DNA of 64,000 bases from Bin87 sp965261195 (GCA_965261195.1 OZ253455.1:2976001-3040000), one strand, 5' to 3'. Counted from the stretch's first letter, positions 8,496-18,012 are shown. Translations and numbers: made by a program. Notes: generated by a model from the sequence alone, not told the origin.

Positions 8496-10064
8496 GTGCC
8501 CGAACCAGACCTGCCACCAACCACAGACCAGCCCGATAATCTGGGGAGCCTTGAGGCCAACCTGGAGAGCCGCCGGGTTAAGCTGGGCCGTATCCACGAG
8601 CGTGGCATCGACCCCTATCCGCCCCGGTTTGAGCGAAACTGCACCGCGACGGAAGCGATCGCGCGGTTTGAGGCGGCTGAAACTGCCAACCGTTTAGGCT
8701 CTGCCGAACCCGTGCGGCTGGCCGGACGCATCACGTCCATGCGGGTGATGGGCCGCGCCGCCTTCCTGGACCTGCGAGACGCCTCTGGCACGGTCCAGGC
8801 CATGCTGCGCCAGAACGTGTTGGGCGACGATTACTCTCTGTTGCCTGACCTGGACATCGGTGATTTTCTGGGCGTCAGCGGCAGCATGATGCGCACCCGT
8901 ACCGGCCAGCCCACCGTTGAGGCAACCACCATTACCATGCTGGCCAAGGGAATGCGCCCCCTGCCGGAGAAGTGGCACGGCCTGCGCGACGTGGAAACCC
9001 GTTACCGCCAGCGCTACCTGGACCTGATTGCCAATCCGGAAATCGCCGATACCTTTGTGCAGCGCAGCCGGGTCATCAGCGGCATACGCCGGTTCCTGGA
9101 CGACCGCGGGTTCGTTGAAGTCGATACACCCATCCTGGTGCCCATTCCCGCCGGGGCCCACGCCCGACCCTTCATCACCCACCACAACGCCCTGGATATG
9201 CAGCTGTACCTCCGCATCGCCACGGAGCTTTACCTCAAGCGGCTCATCGTGGGCGGGCTGGACAAGGTGTACGAAATTGGCCGCGTGTTCCGCAACGAAG
9301 GCATCGACCAGGATCACAACCCCGAGTTCACCCTGCTGGAATCATACGAAGCCTACGCCGACTACAATACGGTTATGGAGATGGTGGAATCCCTGGTGTC
9401 CACGCTCGCCATCGACCGGCACGGTTCTCCGAGGGTTCCCTACGGAGACGGCTTCATCGACTTCACCCCGCCCTGGCCGCGCCGGTCGCTGCCCGCGGAG
9501 CTGCTCCGCCGCTGCGGCGTGGACATCGACCAGTATCCCGACGCGGAATCCCTCATCGGCAAGGCTGCCGAAATGGGTCTGGATCCAGCGCCCCGGGAAG
9601 CGCGCGGGCGTCTCATCGACAAGATGCTATCGGTGTACGTGGAGCCTCACCTGATTCAGCCCTCCTTCCTCATCGACTATCCCGAAGATATGTCGCCGCT
9701 GGCCAAGGGCCGGCCCGACCAGCCCGGTTACGTGGAGCGCTTCGAGGCTTTCGCCGCCGGTATGGAAATCGCCAACGCCTACACCGAGCTGAACGACCCG
9801 GCGGTGCAGCGCGCCCGGTTCGCCGAGCAGGAGCACCTGCGCGCCGCCTACGGCGATGACGAGGCCGACCGCACCGACGAGGATTTTCTGACCGCCCTGG
9901 AATATGGTATGCCGCCCACCGGCGGGCTGGGCATCGGCATCGACCGCCTGGTCATGCTGCTCACCGGCCAGCCCACCATCCGGGATGTGCTATTATTTCC
10001 GCAAATGCGCTCCCTCCCCGGCGACGACGGAAGCGGAGCAACTCTGGATGACGCTACGGGGTGA
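8496..10064 (+). CDS. lysS: lysyl-tRNA synthetase (class II)
   Basis: 522 residues from GTG 8496, 43 bases after the GreA stop. An N-terminal OB-fold anticodon domain (about 60-180) contains LAGRITSMRVMGRAAFLDLR. The class II catalytic core includes motif 2 (EIGRVFRNEGIDQDHNPEFT, near 270) and motif 3 (GLGIGIDRLVMLLTG, near 485). It charges tRNA-Lys using ATP. The C-terminus LFPQMRSLPGDDGSG has a short extra tail. The last 140 bases of this gene are present twice more downstream (10775-10903 and 11606-11758), each before an Uma2 gene. Confidence 0.97.
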   Translation: MPEPDLPPTTDQPDNLGSLEANLESRRVKLGRIHERGIDPYPPRFERNCTATEAIARFEAAETANRLGSAEPVRLAGRITSMRVMGRAAFLDLRDASGTVQAMLRQNVLGDDYSLLPDLDIGDFLGVSGSMMRTRTGQPTVEATTITMLAKGMRPLPEKWHGLRDVETRYRQRYLDLIANPEIADTFVQRSRVISGIRRFLDDRGFVEVDTPILVPIPAGAHARPFITHHNALDMQLYLRIATELYLKRLIVGGLDKVYEIGRVFRNEGIDQDHNPEFTLLESYEAYADYNTVMEMVESLVSTLAIDRHGSPRVPYGDGFIDFTPPWPRRSLPAELLRRCGVDIDQYPDAESLIGKAAEMGLDPAPREARGRLIDKMLSVYVEPHLIQPSFLIDYPEDMSPLAKGRPDQPGYVERFEAFAAGMEIANAYTELNDPAVQRARFAEQEHLRAAYGDDEADRTDEDFLTALEYGMPPTGGLGIGIDRLVMLLTGQPTIRDVLLFPQMRSLPGDDGSGATLDDATG

Positions 10065-10069
10065 ATACC

Positions 10070-10762
10070 ATGACGACGGCTGCGCCACAAACCAAACCGG
10101 ACGCGCCAGAATCGCACCCGCTCGTCCCCGACGCGGCTGAACCGACCGGTCTCTGGCCCATCAGGCTGAGGCTGCCCGACGCCGTAGCAGCCGCCGGCCC
10201 TGACGCCTGCGAGGATTGGTTTTGGGCCGTTGCCCTGGCCAACCAGGAATGTCTCTGGGCAATGGAGCTGAGCGCCAACCGGGAGCTGGAACTGATGCCA
10301 ACGTTCTCCTATTCGGAAAGGCGAGAGTTCCGGATGTCGTTTGAGGTGGAGGCATGGAACATCGGGCTCGACAGCCCCGGTATGACAACGGGGCCATCCG
10401 CAGCCTATTTTCTGTCCAATGGCGCCCTCCGCAGCCCGGATACCGCATGGACGCTGAACGATAACGTTGCGCCACCACGCACGGAACCTCCGCGCACTTG
10501 GCCCTTCTGTCCCGATTTCATCGCTGAAATTCGTTCCGATTCCCAATCCAGCATCGCCGACCTGCTGAGCAAAATGCCGGAATATATGGACAGCGGTGCG
10601 CGTCTCGGCTGGTTCATCGACCCCATTGAGCGCACCGTCCGCATCTACCGGGCCGGCGTCGTCGAACCGGAGTTGCTGGCGGACCCGGAGACGCTGGACG
10701 GCGAGGACGTGCTGCCCGGTTTCATCTTTGATGTGCGACGGCTGATTTTTGACCTGGCGTAG
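10070..10762 (+). CDS. Uma2 family protein, copy 1
   Basis: 230 residues from ATG 10070; a GTG at 10061 overlapping the lysS stop is possible. The C-terminal half holds the Uma2 (DUF820) PD-(D/E)XK-like core: CPDFIAEIRS (Asp and Glu of the fold), SKMPEYMDSGARLGWFID and RTVRIYRAG. Uma2 proteins are predicted nucleases of unknown role that are greatly expanded in cyanobacteria and Chloroflexota. The start is 6 bases after lysS, so it is probably translated from the lysS transcript. Almost identical to the gene at 11764; the gene at 10919 is a more distant relative. Confidence 0.85.
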   Translation: MTTAAPQTKPDAPESHPLVPDAAEPTGLWPIRLRLPDAVAAAGPDACEDWFWAVALANQECLWAMELSANRELELMPTFSYSERREFRMSFEVEAWNIGLDSPGMTTGPSAAYFLSNGALRSPDTAWTLNDNVAPPRTEPPRTWPFCPDFIAEIRSDSQSSIADLLSKMPEYMDSGARLGWFIDPIERTVRIYRAGVVEPELLADPETLDGEDVLPGFIFDVRRLIFDLA

Positions 10763-10774
10763 CTCTAGCCTGCT

Positions 10775-10903
10775 ATGCCTTCCCTCCGGCTGGGCATAGG
10801 GATCGACCGTCTGGTCATGCTGCTCACCGGCCTGTCCACCATCCGGGATGTGCTATTATTTCCGCAAATGCGCTCCCTCCCCGCCGATGGCAGTCCCGAT
10901 TAG
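10775..10903 (+). pseudogene. duplicated lysS 3' end fused in frame to a serS-like start (42-codon mini-ORF)
   Basis: The frame opens ATG-CCT-TCC-CT, matching the serS start region (ATGCTTTCCCT at 12469), then switches to lysS sequence and encodes LGIGIDRLVMLLTGLSTIRD and LLFPQMRSLP, i.e. class II motif 3 and the LysS C-terminus, ending SPD-stop. It is a by-product of tandem duplication of the lysS-tail/Uma2/serS-start segment. Whether the 42-residue product is made is unknown. Confidence 0.85.
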
Positions 10904-10918
10904 AGGCCGGCATTCGCG

Positions 10919-11593
10919 ATGACTACCACTACTCAGGCTCCCACCTCAATCTCCGCTGTCCAGGACTGGCTGACCGAGCTGCTGCCCATTACCATCCGCC
11001 TGCCCGATGACGTGGTGGAGGGGGGTTCTGACACTTGCGAGGACTGGTTCTGGGCGGTCAATAACGCCAATTCCGATTTCCAGTGGGCATTGGAACTTAA
11101 CGCCAATGGAGCGCTGGAACTCATGCCGCCTACTTATCCTCCATCAGATGAACACGAAGGCGAAACCTACTTCGAGTTACAACTGTGGAACAGAAATCAG
11201 GGCCGCCCGGGTACGGCAACCGGGCCAACCGGCGCCTACCGTCTGCCCAACGGCGCCATCCGCAGCCCTGATGCCGCCTGGACCCTCCGCGAACGCGTGC
11301 TGCCTCGGCCCGCTGACCCTCCCCGGGCTCGTCCCTATTGCCCCGATTTTGTGGTCGAAATCCGCTCCACTTCCCAAGTTTCCATTGCCCCGCTGCTCGC
11401 CAAAATGCCGGAATATATGGACAGTGGCGCGCGTCTCGGCTGGTTCATCGACCCCATTGAGCGCACCGTCCGCATCTACCGCGCTGGCGTCGTTGAACCG
11501 GAGTTGCTGCAAGAGCCGGAGACGCTGGACGGCGAGGACGTGCTGCCCGGTTTCGTCTTTGATGTGCGTCGGCTGATTTTTGACCTGGTGTAA
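10919..11593 (+). CDS. Uma2 family protein, copy 2 (divergent)
   Basis: 224 residues. The first two thirds differ from the flanking copies (MTTTTQAPTSISAVQDWLTE; FELQLWNRNQGRPG), while the C-terminal 75 residues are nearly identical: MPEYMDSGARLGWFID, RTVRIYRAGVVEPELL, DGEDVLPGF. CPDFVVEIRSTSQ supplies the PD-(D/E)XK residues. The mosaic pattern suggests gene conversion of the 3' part between copies. The start codon at 10919 follows 16 bases after the lysS-tail mini-ORF. Predicted nuclease of unknown role. Confidence 0.83.
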   Translation: MTTTTQAPTSISAVQDWLTELLPITIRLPDDVVEGGSDTCEDWFWAVNNANSDFQWALELNANGALELMPPTYPPSDEHEGETYFELQLWNRNQGRPGTATGPTGAYRLPNGAIRSPDAAWTLRERVLPRPADPPRARPYCPDFVVEIRSTSQVSIAPLLAKMPEYMDSGARLGWFIDPIERTVRIYRAGVVEPELLQEPETLDGEDVLPGFVFDVRRLIFDLV

Positions 11594-11605
11594 CCCTAGC
11601 CTGCT

Positions 11606-11758
11606 ATGCTTTGCCGCGGACTACGCATCGGCATCGACCGTCTGGTCATGCTGCTGACCGGCCAGTCCACCATCCGGGATGTGCTATTATTTCCGCAAAT
11701 GCGCTCCCTCTCCGGCGGCGACGGAAGCGGAGCAACTCTGGATGACGCTACGGGGTGA
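11606..11758 (+). pseudogene. second duplicated lysS 3' end fused to a serS-like start (50-codon mini-ORF)
   Basis: Opens ATG-CTT-TGC-CGC (serS-start-like), then encodes LRIGIDRLVMLLTGQSTIRD, LLFPQMRSLSGG and GATLDDATG-stop. The last part matches the true lysS C-terminus more closely than the first mini-ORF does. The six bases between its TGA and the next Uma2 ATG are the same as after lysS itself. Confidence 0.85.
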
Positions 11759-11763
11759 ATACC

Positions 11764-12456
11764 ATGACGACGGCTGCCCCACAAACCAAACCGGACGCGC
11801 CAGAATCGCACCCGCCCGTCCCCGACGCGGCTGAACCGACCGGTCTCTGGCCCATCAGGCTGAGGCTGCCCGACGCCGTAGCAGCCGCCGGCCCTGAGGC
11901 CTGCGAGGATTGGTTTTGGGCCGTTGCCATGGCCAACCAGGAATGTCTCTGGGCAATGGAGCTGAGCGCCAACCGGGAGCTGGAATTGATGCCAACGTTC
12001 TCGTATTCGGAAAGGCGCGAATCTCGGTTGTTTTTTTACACGGAGACGTGGAACATCGGGATCGACAGCCCCGGTATGACAACGGGGCCATCCGCCGACT
12101 ACTATCTGTCCAATGGCGCCCTGCGCAGCCCTGATACCGCATGGACGCTGAACGGTAACGTTGCGCCACCACGCACGGAACCTCCGCGCACTTGGCCCTT
12201 CTGTCCCGATTTCATCGCTGAAATTCGTTCCGATTCCCAATCCAGCATCGCCGACCTGCTGAGCAAAATGCCGGAATATATGGACAGCGGTGCGCGTCTC
12301 GGCTGGTTCATCGACCCCATCGAGCGCACCGTCCGCATCTACCGGGCCGGCGTCGTCGAACCGGAGTTGCTGGCGGACCCGGAGACGCTGGACGGCGAGG
12401 ACGTGCTGCCCGGTTTCATCTTTGATGTGCGACGGCTGATTTTTGACTTGGTGTAG
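11764..12456 (+). CDS. Uma2 family protein, copy 3
   Basis: 230 residues, near-identical to the gene at 10070 apart from a diverged central patch (RRESRLFFYTETWNIGID versus RREFRMSFEVEAWNIGLD). Core motifs CPDFIAEIRS, SKMPEYMDSGARLGWFID and RTVRIYRAG are kept, so the fold is probably intact. It lies 12 bases before serS and ends the duplicated array. The patchy difference is concentrated in about 20 codons. Confidence 0.85.
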   Translation: MTTAAPQTKPDAPESHPPVPDAAEPTGLWPIRLRLPDAVAAAGPEACEDWFWAVAMANQECLWAMELSANRELELMPTFSYSERRESRLFFYTETWNIGIDSPGMTTGPSADYYLSNGALRSPDTAWTLNGNVAPPRTEPPRTWPFCPDFIAEIRSDSQSSIADLLSKMPEYMDSGARLGWFIDPIERTVRIYRAGVVEPELLADPETLDGEDVLPGFIFDVRRLIFDLV

Positions 12457-12468
12457 GTCTACCTTGCT

Positions 12469-13749
12469 ATGCTTTCCCTGGAACAGATACGCAACGAACC
12501 GGACGTGGTGCGCGCCGCCTTGGTGCGCCGTGCCGAAGATGACGATTGCCTCGACGAAATTCTGGCCCTGGATTCAGAGCGGCGGGTCGCCATCACCGAC
12601 GGCGACCACCTGCGGAGCCGTCGCAACCAGGTGTCCCGGGAGATTGGGCAGGCCCGCGCCCAGGGACAGCAACCGCCCGCTGACGTCGTTGCCGAAATGC
12701 GCAACGTGGGTCAGCAGATCAGCGACCTTGAAGAAACCGTCCGCACTCTTGATGTGCGGGTCAACGGCCGGCTCATGGAGTTGCCCAACCTGCCCGACGC
12801 TACCACCCTGGACGGTCTGGACGAATCGGCCAACCGGGTGCTGCGTCATTGGGGCGAATTGCCCCAGCTCGATTTCGCGCCGCAGCCCCACTGGGACCTG
12901 GCCGAACAGCTGGGCATCATTGACTTCCAGCGCGGCGTCAAGCTGTCGGGCAGCCGGTTCTACACGATGAACGGTCGCGGCGCACGCCTGGAGCGGGCCA
13001 TCATATCGTGGATGCTGGACCTGCACAGCGGGGAGCACGGCTACACCGAGCTGGCGCTGCCCATCCTGGTGCGTCGGGAGATTATGGAAGGCTCCGGCAA
13101 CCTGCCCCGCTTCGCCGACAACCTGTACCACGATGCCGAAGATGACCTGTGGCTGATTCCAACTGCGGAGGTGCCGGTAACGAACCTGCACCGCGACGAG
13201 ATATTGTCCGCCGCTGAGTTGCCCCTGTACTACGTGGCCCATACGCCGTGCTTCCGCCGGGAAAAGGCGGCGGCCGGACGCGACACCCGCGGCATCAAGC
13301 GTGTGCATCAGTTCAACAAAGTGGAGCTGTACAAATTCGTGGAGCCGGGAACCTCCTTTGACGAGCTGGAAACGCTGCTGGGCAACGCCGAAACCGTCTG
13401 CCAACGCCTGGGCCTGCCCTACCGCATCCTGGAGTTGTGCGCCGGCGACATATCCTTCCCGTCGGCCAAATCCTACGACATTGAAGTGTGGGCGGCCGGC
13501 TCCGGGGAATGGCTGGAAGTGTCGTCCTGCTCCAACTGCACCGACTTTCAGGCGCGGCGCGCCAACGTGCGTTACCGGCCCGCTGCCGGCGAACGCCCCC
13601 GCTTCGTCCACACGCTGAACGGCTCCGGCCTGGCCCTGCCCCGCGTCATCATCGCAATCCTGGAGAACAACCAGCAGCCCGACGGCTCGGTCATCATCCC
13701 CGAAATACTGCGCCCCTACACCGGCTTCGACGTTATTCCGGCGGCGTGA
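12469..13749 (+). CDS. serS: seryl-tRNA synthetase
   Basis: 426 residues, normal length. An N-terminal coiled-coil arm (about 30-105; Arg/Glu/Gln-rich) grips the tRNA-Ser variable arm. The class II core has PTAEVPVTNLHRDEIL, motif 2 HTPCFRREKAAAGRDTRGI followed by RVHQFNKVELYKF, the serine-binding segment SYDIEVWAAG and EVSSCSNCTDFQARR, and motif 3 HTLNGSGLALPR. It charges tRNA-Ser (and selenocysteine tRNA where present). Its start codon region is the right-hand breakpoint of the lysS-Uma2 duplication. Confidence 0.97.
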   Translation: MLSLEQIRNEPDVVRAALVRRAEDDDCLDEILALDSERRVAITDGDHLRSRRNQVSREIGQARAQGQQPPADVVAEMRNVGQQISDLEETVRTLDVRVNGRLMELPNLPDATTLDGLDESANRVLRHWGELPQLDFAPQPHWDLAEQLGIIDFQRGVKLSGSRFYTMNGRGARLERAIISWMLDLHSGEHGYTELALPILVRREIMEGSGNLPRFADNLYHDAEDDLWLIPTAEVPVTNLHRDEILSAAELPLYYVAHTPCFRREKAAAGRDTRGIKRVHQFNKVELYKFVEPGTSFDELETLLGNAETVCQRLGLPYRILELCAGDISFPSAKSYDIEVWAAGSGEWLEVSSCSNCTDFQARRANVRYRPAAGERPRFVHTLNGSGLALPRVIIAILENNQQPDGSVIIPEILRPYTGFDVIPAA

Positions 13750-13762
13750 GACGGCTAGGCCG

Positions 13763-13793
13763 TTGACAGGCTTACCCTCGCCCTTGCTATCAT
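13763..13793 (+). promoter_or_regulatory. possible promoter of the type III R-M operon
   Basis: TTGACA (13763-13768) and TATCAT (13788-13793) are separated by 19 bases, between the serS stop and the mod start at 13830. Both hexamers match well; the spacing is longer than ideal. Confidence 0.35.
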
Positions 13794-13829
13794 CTCCGGC
13801 GACGCCACGTTATTGCCGAGAGGTTCGCC

Positions 13830-15452
13830 ATGCCTACGCTGGATTTCAAGGGCAAGCAGCACATCTACGCCCACCACCTCACCGTGCCCTACCGGCCGCT
13901 GGTAGCCGACGCCGAGCGGTCGCTGAACCCGGCCGAGGCCGACGACAACCTTATCATCCACGGCGACAACCTGCACGCGCTGAAAGCCCTGCTGCCCCGC
14001 TACGCCGGCAAGGTCAAGTGCATCTACATTGACCCGCCCTACAACACCGGCAACGAGGGCTGGGTCTATAACGACAAGGCAAACAGCCCGCTACTCAAAG
14101 AGTGGTTCAAGCACCAAAGCCCGGTGGACGGGGAAGATTTGGAGCGGCACGACAAGTGGCTCTGCATGATGTGGCCCCGCCTGCATCTGCTTAAGGAACT
14201 GCTGGCGGATGACGGGGTTATTTTCGTCTCCATTGACGACAATGAGCAGCACCACCTGCGGATGCTGATGGACGAGGTTTTTGGCGAAAATAACTTTACT
14301 GCTAACATTATATGGCACCATAGAAAGTCCAGTCAGAACGATATTGACGTTTCACTTTCGCATAACCATATACTTTGCTATGCGCTTGACCGATCATCGT
14401 TTTCGTTTAACGCTGGGGATGTTGATGAAAGCAAGTTCTCTAACCCCGACAATGACCCTCGCGGGCCTTGGGTGGCTGACCCGATGGACGCGCCCAACAT
14501 TAGAGAAAATCTGACTTACGAAATCATCAACCCGAATACTGGCGTGGGTTATTGGCCGCCTGTTGGCAGGTGTTGGAGGTTTTCAAAAGATAGATTTGAC
14601 GAGGCTATAAACGATAACCGCATAATATTTGGCAGGTCTGGAAACGCCAGGCCGCAATACAAACGGTTTCTCAGCGAAGCACAAGAAAGGGGCACTAACA
14701 TTTTCACCATTTGGAGTGACGTAGGAACCGCTACGGACGCTACCAGGGAATTGCAGCAAATGTTCGGGAGGGGACAAACCTTCCCTACCCCAAAGCCAAC
14801 GGAGTTGCTCGAAAAAATAGTCAGGATATCTACGGATGAAAATTCTATCATCCTAGACTCCTTCGCCGGCAGCGGCACCACTGCCCACGCCGTCCTTGCA
14901 CTCAACAAAGAAGATGGCGGGAACCGCAAGTTTATCCTCGTCGAGTGTGAGGACTATGCCGACACCATCACCGCCGAGCGGGTGCGCCGCGTCATCAACG
15001 GCGTTCCCGATGCCCGCGATAAATCTTTGCAAGCAGGCCTGGGCGGCTCGTTCACCTACTGCACCCTGGGCAAACCCATCGACGTAGAGGGGATGCTGAC
15101 CGGCGAGCACCTGCCGGAGTATTCGGAACTGGCGGCCTACCTGCTGCACACGGCGTCGGGCCTGTCTTATGGTGGGGAGTTGGCAGCGCAGAACGAGGAC
15201 GGCCTGTTTTACAGCAGCGGCGATACCGATTACTACCTGCTGTATCGCCCTGATATTAAGTGGTTGCGCTGCAACGAGGCCATCCTGAACGAAACCCAGG
15301 CCAAGCGGATTAGCGCAGTTTCCAAACCGAATGGCCAGAAGGCCATCGTTTTTGCGGCAGACAAGTTCATCCTGCAACGGGACCTGAAGCCTATGGGCAT
15401 CACCTTCTGCCAGTTGCCATACGAAATGCACCGTCGGGTAGTGGCTGCGTGA
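13830..15452 (+). CDS. type III restriction-modification DNA methyltransferase (Mod), beta-class adenine-N6
   Basis: 540 residues. Catalytic motif IV DPPYNTGNEGW at 68-78 precedes the AdoMet-binding motif FAGSGTTAHAV at about 345, the beta-class order found in Mod subunits. The intervening segment should hold the target recognition domain. DNA for that segment (about 14281-14860) is visibly more AT-rich than the flanks. GAGAGG lies before the ATG. The stop is followed one base later by the res start, so the two are translationally coupled. It methylates adenine in a short asymmetric site and protects it from the Res complex. Confidence 0.92.
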   Translation: MPTLDFKGKQHIYAHHLTVPYRPLVADAERSLNPAEADDNLIIHGDNLHALKALLPRYAGKVKCIYIDPPYNTGNEGWVYNDKANSPLLKEWFKHQSPVDGEDLERHDKWLCMMWPRLHLLKELLADDGVIFVSIDDNEQHHLRMLMDEVFGENNFTANIIWHHRKSSQNDIDVSLSHNHILCYALDRSSFSFNAGDVDESKFSNPDNDPRGPWVADPMDAPNIRENLTYEIINPNTGVGYWPPVGRCWRFSKDRFDEAINDNRIIFGRSGNARPQYKRFLSEAQERGTNIFTIWSDVGTATDATRELQQMFGRGQTFPTPKPTELLEKIVRISTDENSIILDSFAGSGTTAHAVLALNKEDGGNRKFILVECEDYADTITAERVRRVINGVPDARDKSLQAGLGGSFTYCTLGKPIDVEGMLTGEHLPEYSELAAYLLHTASGLSYGGELAAQNEDGLFYSSGDTDYYLLYRPDIKWLRCNEAILNETQAKRISAVSKPNGQKAIVFAADKFILQRDLKPMGITFCQLPYEMHRRVVAA

Positions 15453-15453
15453 T

Positions 15454-18012
15454 ATGGAACTGAAAGACTACCAAACCCGCACTCTTAATGCCTTTGCCCG
15501 CTGGTTGGATGAGTTGGAAAATGCGCGGTTGCGCTCGGAAACCGGCATTGCTGCCTTGCAAGACGCGGGCGTGGACATACCCCCCGACCTGAGCGACTAT
15601 CCCCGCACGGCTTGGCAACGGCTGGCTGAATCCGGCCAGGTAGCAGACACTGCCAGTAATTACGTCAGTCGAACGGATAGCGCCGGCCGGCCTATCCCTC
15701 ACGCCTGCTTTAAGGTTCCCACCGGCGGCGGCAAAACTCTGCTGGCCGCCGCTGCGCTGGAGCGGCTCCGCCGACAAACCGGCCTTGTGCTTTGGATCAT
15801 CCCAACCCGCGCCATCTACGAGCAGACTAAAGCCGCATTGCGTAATCGGGAGCATCCCTATCGCCAAACGCTGGAAATCGCCAGCGCCGGACGGCTCAAA
15901 CTGCTGGAAAAGGAAGACCTGTTCACCAGGTCGGATATAGAAAACTACCTGTGTGTGATGCTGCTGATGCTGCCCGCCGCCAACCGTGAGCGAGGGCGGG
16001 ATTTCCTGCGTATGTTTCGGGATTCAGGACGCTATCCGACGCTTTTTCCGGACAGTGATGTCCAGGCCGATCCTGATAGTGACGTCTTGCTGGGAGATGC
16101 TCGTTTGCTCAACAATTACCCGGACTTGGAGCGCGTTTCAGACAATGGGCCGGTCAAGCACAGCCTGTTCAACGTGTTCAAAATGCTACGGCCGGTGGTG
16201 ATACTCGACGAAGCGCACAAGGCTTACGGCGCACACAATCAGGAAGCTAACGAAGAGTTTGCGCGGGCCGTAAATCGCCTTGACCCGAGCTTGGTGATTG
16301 AACTGTCGGCGACGCCCAACCGGGGCATCAGCAACCTGCTGGTGGACGTCACCGGCATAGAACTCCAAACCGAGGAGATGATCAAGCTGCCGGTGCAGGT
16401 AACGTCATTTACCAACGTGGAATGGCAATACACTCTGGCCCAGGCGCACGAGGAACTCGAACGCCTTGACACTGAGGCGCAGTCGTTGCAAATGAGTGAA
16501 GGACGTTACATTCGTCCCATCGCCGTGGTGCGGGTGGAACGTACCGGCAAAGACCAGCACGATGGCGAGCGCGTTCACGCCTACGATGTGCGGGATTACT
16601 TGATACAAAATCTGGGAGTGCCCGAACAGGCGGTTGCCATCAAATCAGCCGAGCTGGACGAATTAGGTCGCGATGACTTGCTGTCGGAGTTTTCGCCGGT
16701 GCGCTGGATAATCACCAGAGCCGCCTTGATGGAAGGTTGGGACTGCCCCTTTGCCTATCTGTTGGTGATGCTGGACAACACCCGGGCGCAGCGCGCCATC
16801 ACACAGTTGGTAGGCCGCGTGATGCGTCAGCCCCACGCTCGCCGCACCGGGCGAAAACCGCTGGACCAATGCTATGTCTATTGCTGGAATACCGACGTTG
16901 GCACAGCGGTGGGCCAAGTCAAGAACGGGTTGGAACAGGAAGGGCTAACCGGACTGGGGGACTCCGTGTATGGGTCGGCTACGGAAATGCGGCGCGTTAC
17001 GGTGCAACGTCGCGCAAAGTTCCAGGGCCAGAATATATTTCTGCCTTTGGTACTGCACAAATCTGGCGGCAGTTGGACCGAACTGGATTACCAGCGTCAT
17101 ATACTGCCGCATATTGATTGGTCAGCCATCACCGAACCGGATCCGCAAAGCACACTGCGCGATTCGGCGCAACGGCAAAGCGCCTCGGTAGATGTTGGTG
17201 ATGCGTTGCCCATTTTTCATGAATCGCGTGAACTGTACATTGACAAAACCGTGCTCATATCCTGGTTCGCCCGCCGTCTGTCCGACGTGATGATAAATCC
17301 GTGGCAGGCGTCCAGGGTGATACGGCAACTGATGGAAAGACTGTGGGGAGCCGGCGAAACCGATGAGCAAATTTATGACCGCCGCTCCTATCTGGACTAT
17401 GCTTTGCGTGAACACGTCAAGAAGGAGGTAGAGGAGCAAGCAGAGCGGGCTTTTCACGACAAATTGCGTCAAGGCGAAATCCGCTTTGACCTGGAAGCGG
17501 GACAGCCCAATTTCCGTATGGTGGAAAGTTACGAAATTCCCATTACCGATGATCTCGGTCTTATGGCCGGCAATAACGGCCTCCCCGTTCAGCTGAGTCT
17601 TTTGGAGCCAATATACACCCAACAATTCGATTCTGGTCTGGAGCGCAACTTTGCCCGCTACCTTGACGAGCAAAAGGCATTGCATTGGTGGCACCGGGTA
17701 GCTGTCCGACAAAAAGGGGAGTATTATCTGCGCGGCTGGAAACAGGAACGCATCTGGCCCGACTTTGTGGCCATGGGTGGCGAGACCGACGGCAAGCCGC
17801 ACGTGCTGGTTTTCGAGACCAAAGGCGAGCACCTGCGCGACAACCCGGATACCGATTATAAACAACGTGTGCTGGAAACCCTGCAAAACGCCTACAACTG
17901 TGGAACGATGACGGTACGGGACGGCCCGGCCAAAGGCACATTCCGGTTGGTATTCGCCGAAGCGGAGTTTCCGGCGGCGTTGGCGAGTCTGAGCAGTTAC
18001 TATAACGCCTGA
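15454..18012 (+). CDS. type III restriction endonuclease Res subunit (DEAD/DEAH helicase-nuclease)
   Basis: 852 residues, a usual Res length. Walker A VPTGGGKT at 88-95, DEAH (ILDEAHKAYG) at about 252, ELSATPN motif III, the late helicase motif QLVGRVMRQP, and a C-terminal PD-(D/E)XK module WPDFVAMGG then VFETKGEHLRDN near 768-795. This ATP-dependent translocase works with Mod to cut DNA when two unmethylated sites meet. No frameshift or stop is seen, so the system looks intact. Starts one base after mod. Confidence 0.93.
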   Translation: MELKDYQTRTLNAFARWLDELENARLRSETGIAALQDAGVDIPPDLSDYPRTAWQRLAESGQVADTASNYVSRTDSAGRPIPHACFKVPTGGGKTLLAAAALERLRRQTGLVLWIIPTRAIYEQTKAALRNREHPYRQTLEIASAGRLKLLEKEDLFTRSDIENYLCVMLLMLPAANRERGRDFLRMFRDSGRYPTLFPDSDVQADPDSDVLLGDARLLNNYPDLERVSDNGPVKHSLFNVFKMLRPVVILDEAHKAYGAHNQEANEEFARAVNRLDPSLVIELSATPNRGISNLLVDVTGIELQTEEMIKLPVQVTSFTNVEWQYTLAQAHEELERLDTEAQSLQMSEGRYIRPIAVVRVERTGKDQHDGERVHAYDVRDYLIQNLGVPEQAVAIKSAELDELGRDDLLSEFSPVRWIITRAALMEGWDCPFAYLLVMLDNTRAQRAITQLVGRVMRQPHARRTGRKPLDQCYVYCWNTDVGTAVGQVKNGLEQEGLTGLGDSVYGSATEMRRVTVQRRAKFQGQNIFLPLVLHKSGGSWTELDYQRHILPHIDWSAITEPDPQSTLRDSAQRQSASVDVGDALPIFHESRELYIDKTVLISWFARRLSDVMINPWQASRVIRQLMERLWGAGETDEQIYDRRSYLDYALREHVKKEVEEQAERAFHDKLRQGEIRFDLEAGQPNFRMVESYEIPITDDLGLMAGNNGLPVQLSLLEPIYTQQFDSGLERNFARYLDEQKALHWWHRVAVRQKGEYYLRGWKQERIWPDFVAMGGETDGKPHVLVFETKGEHLRDNPDTDYKQRVLETLQNAYNCGTMTVRDGPAKGTFRLVFAEAEFPAALASLSSYYNA

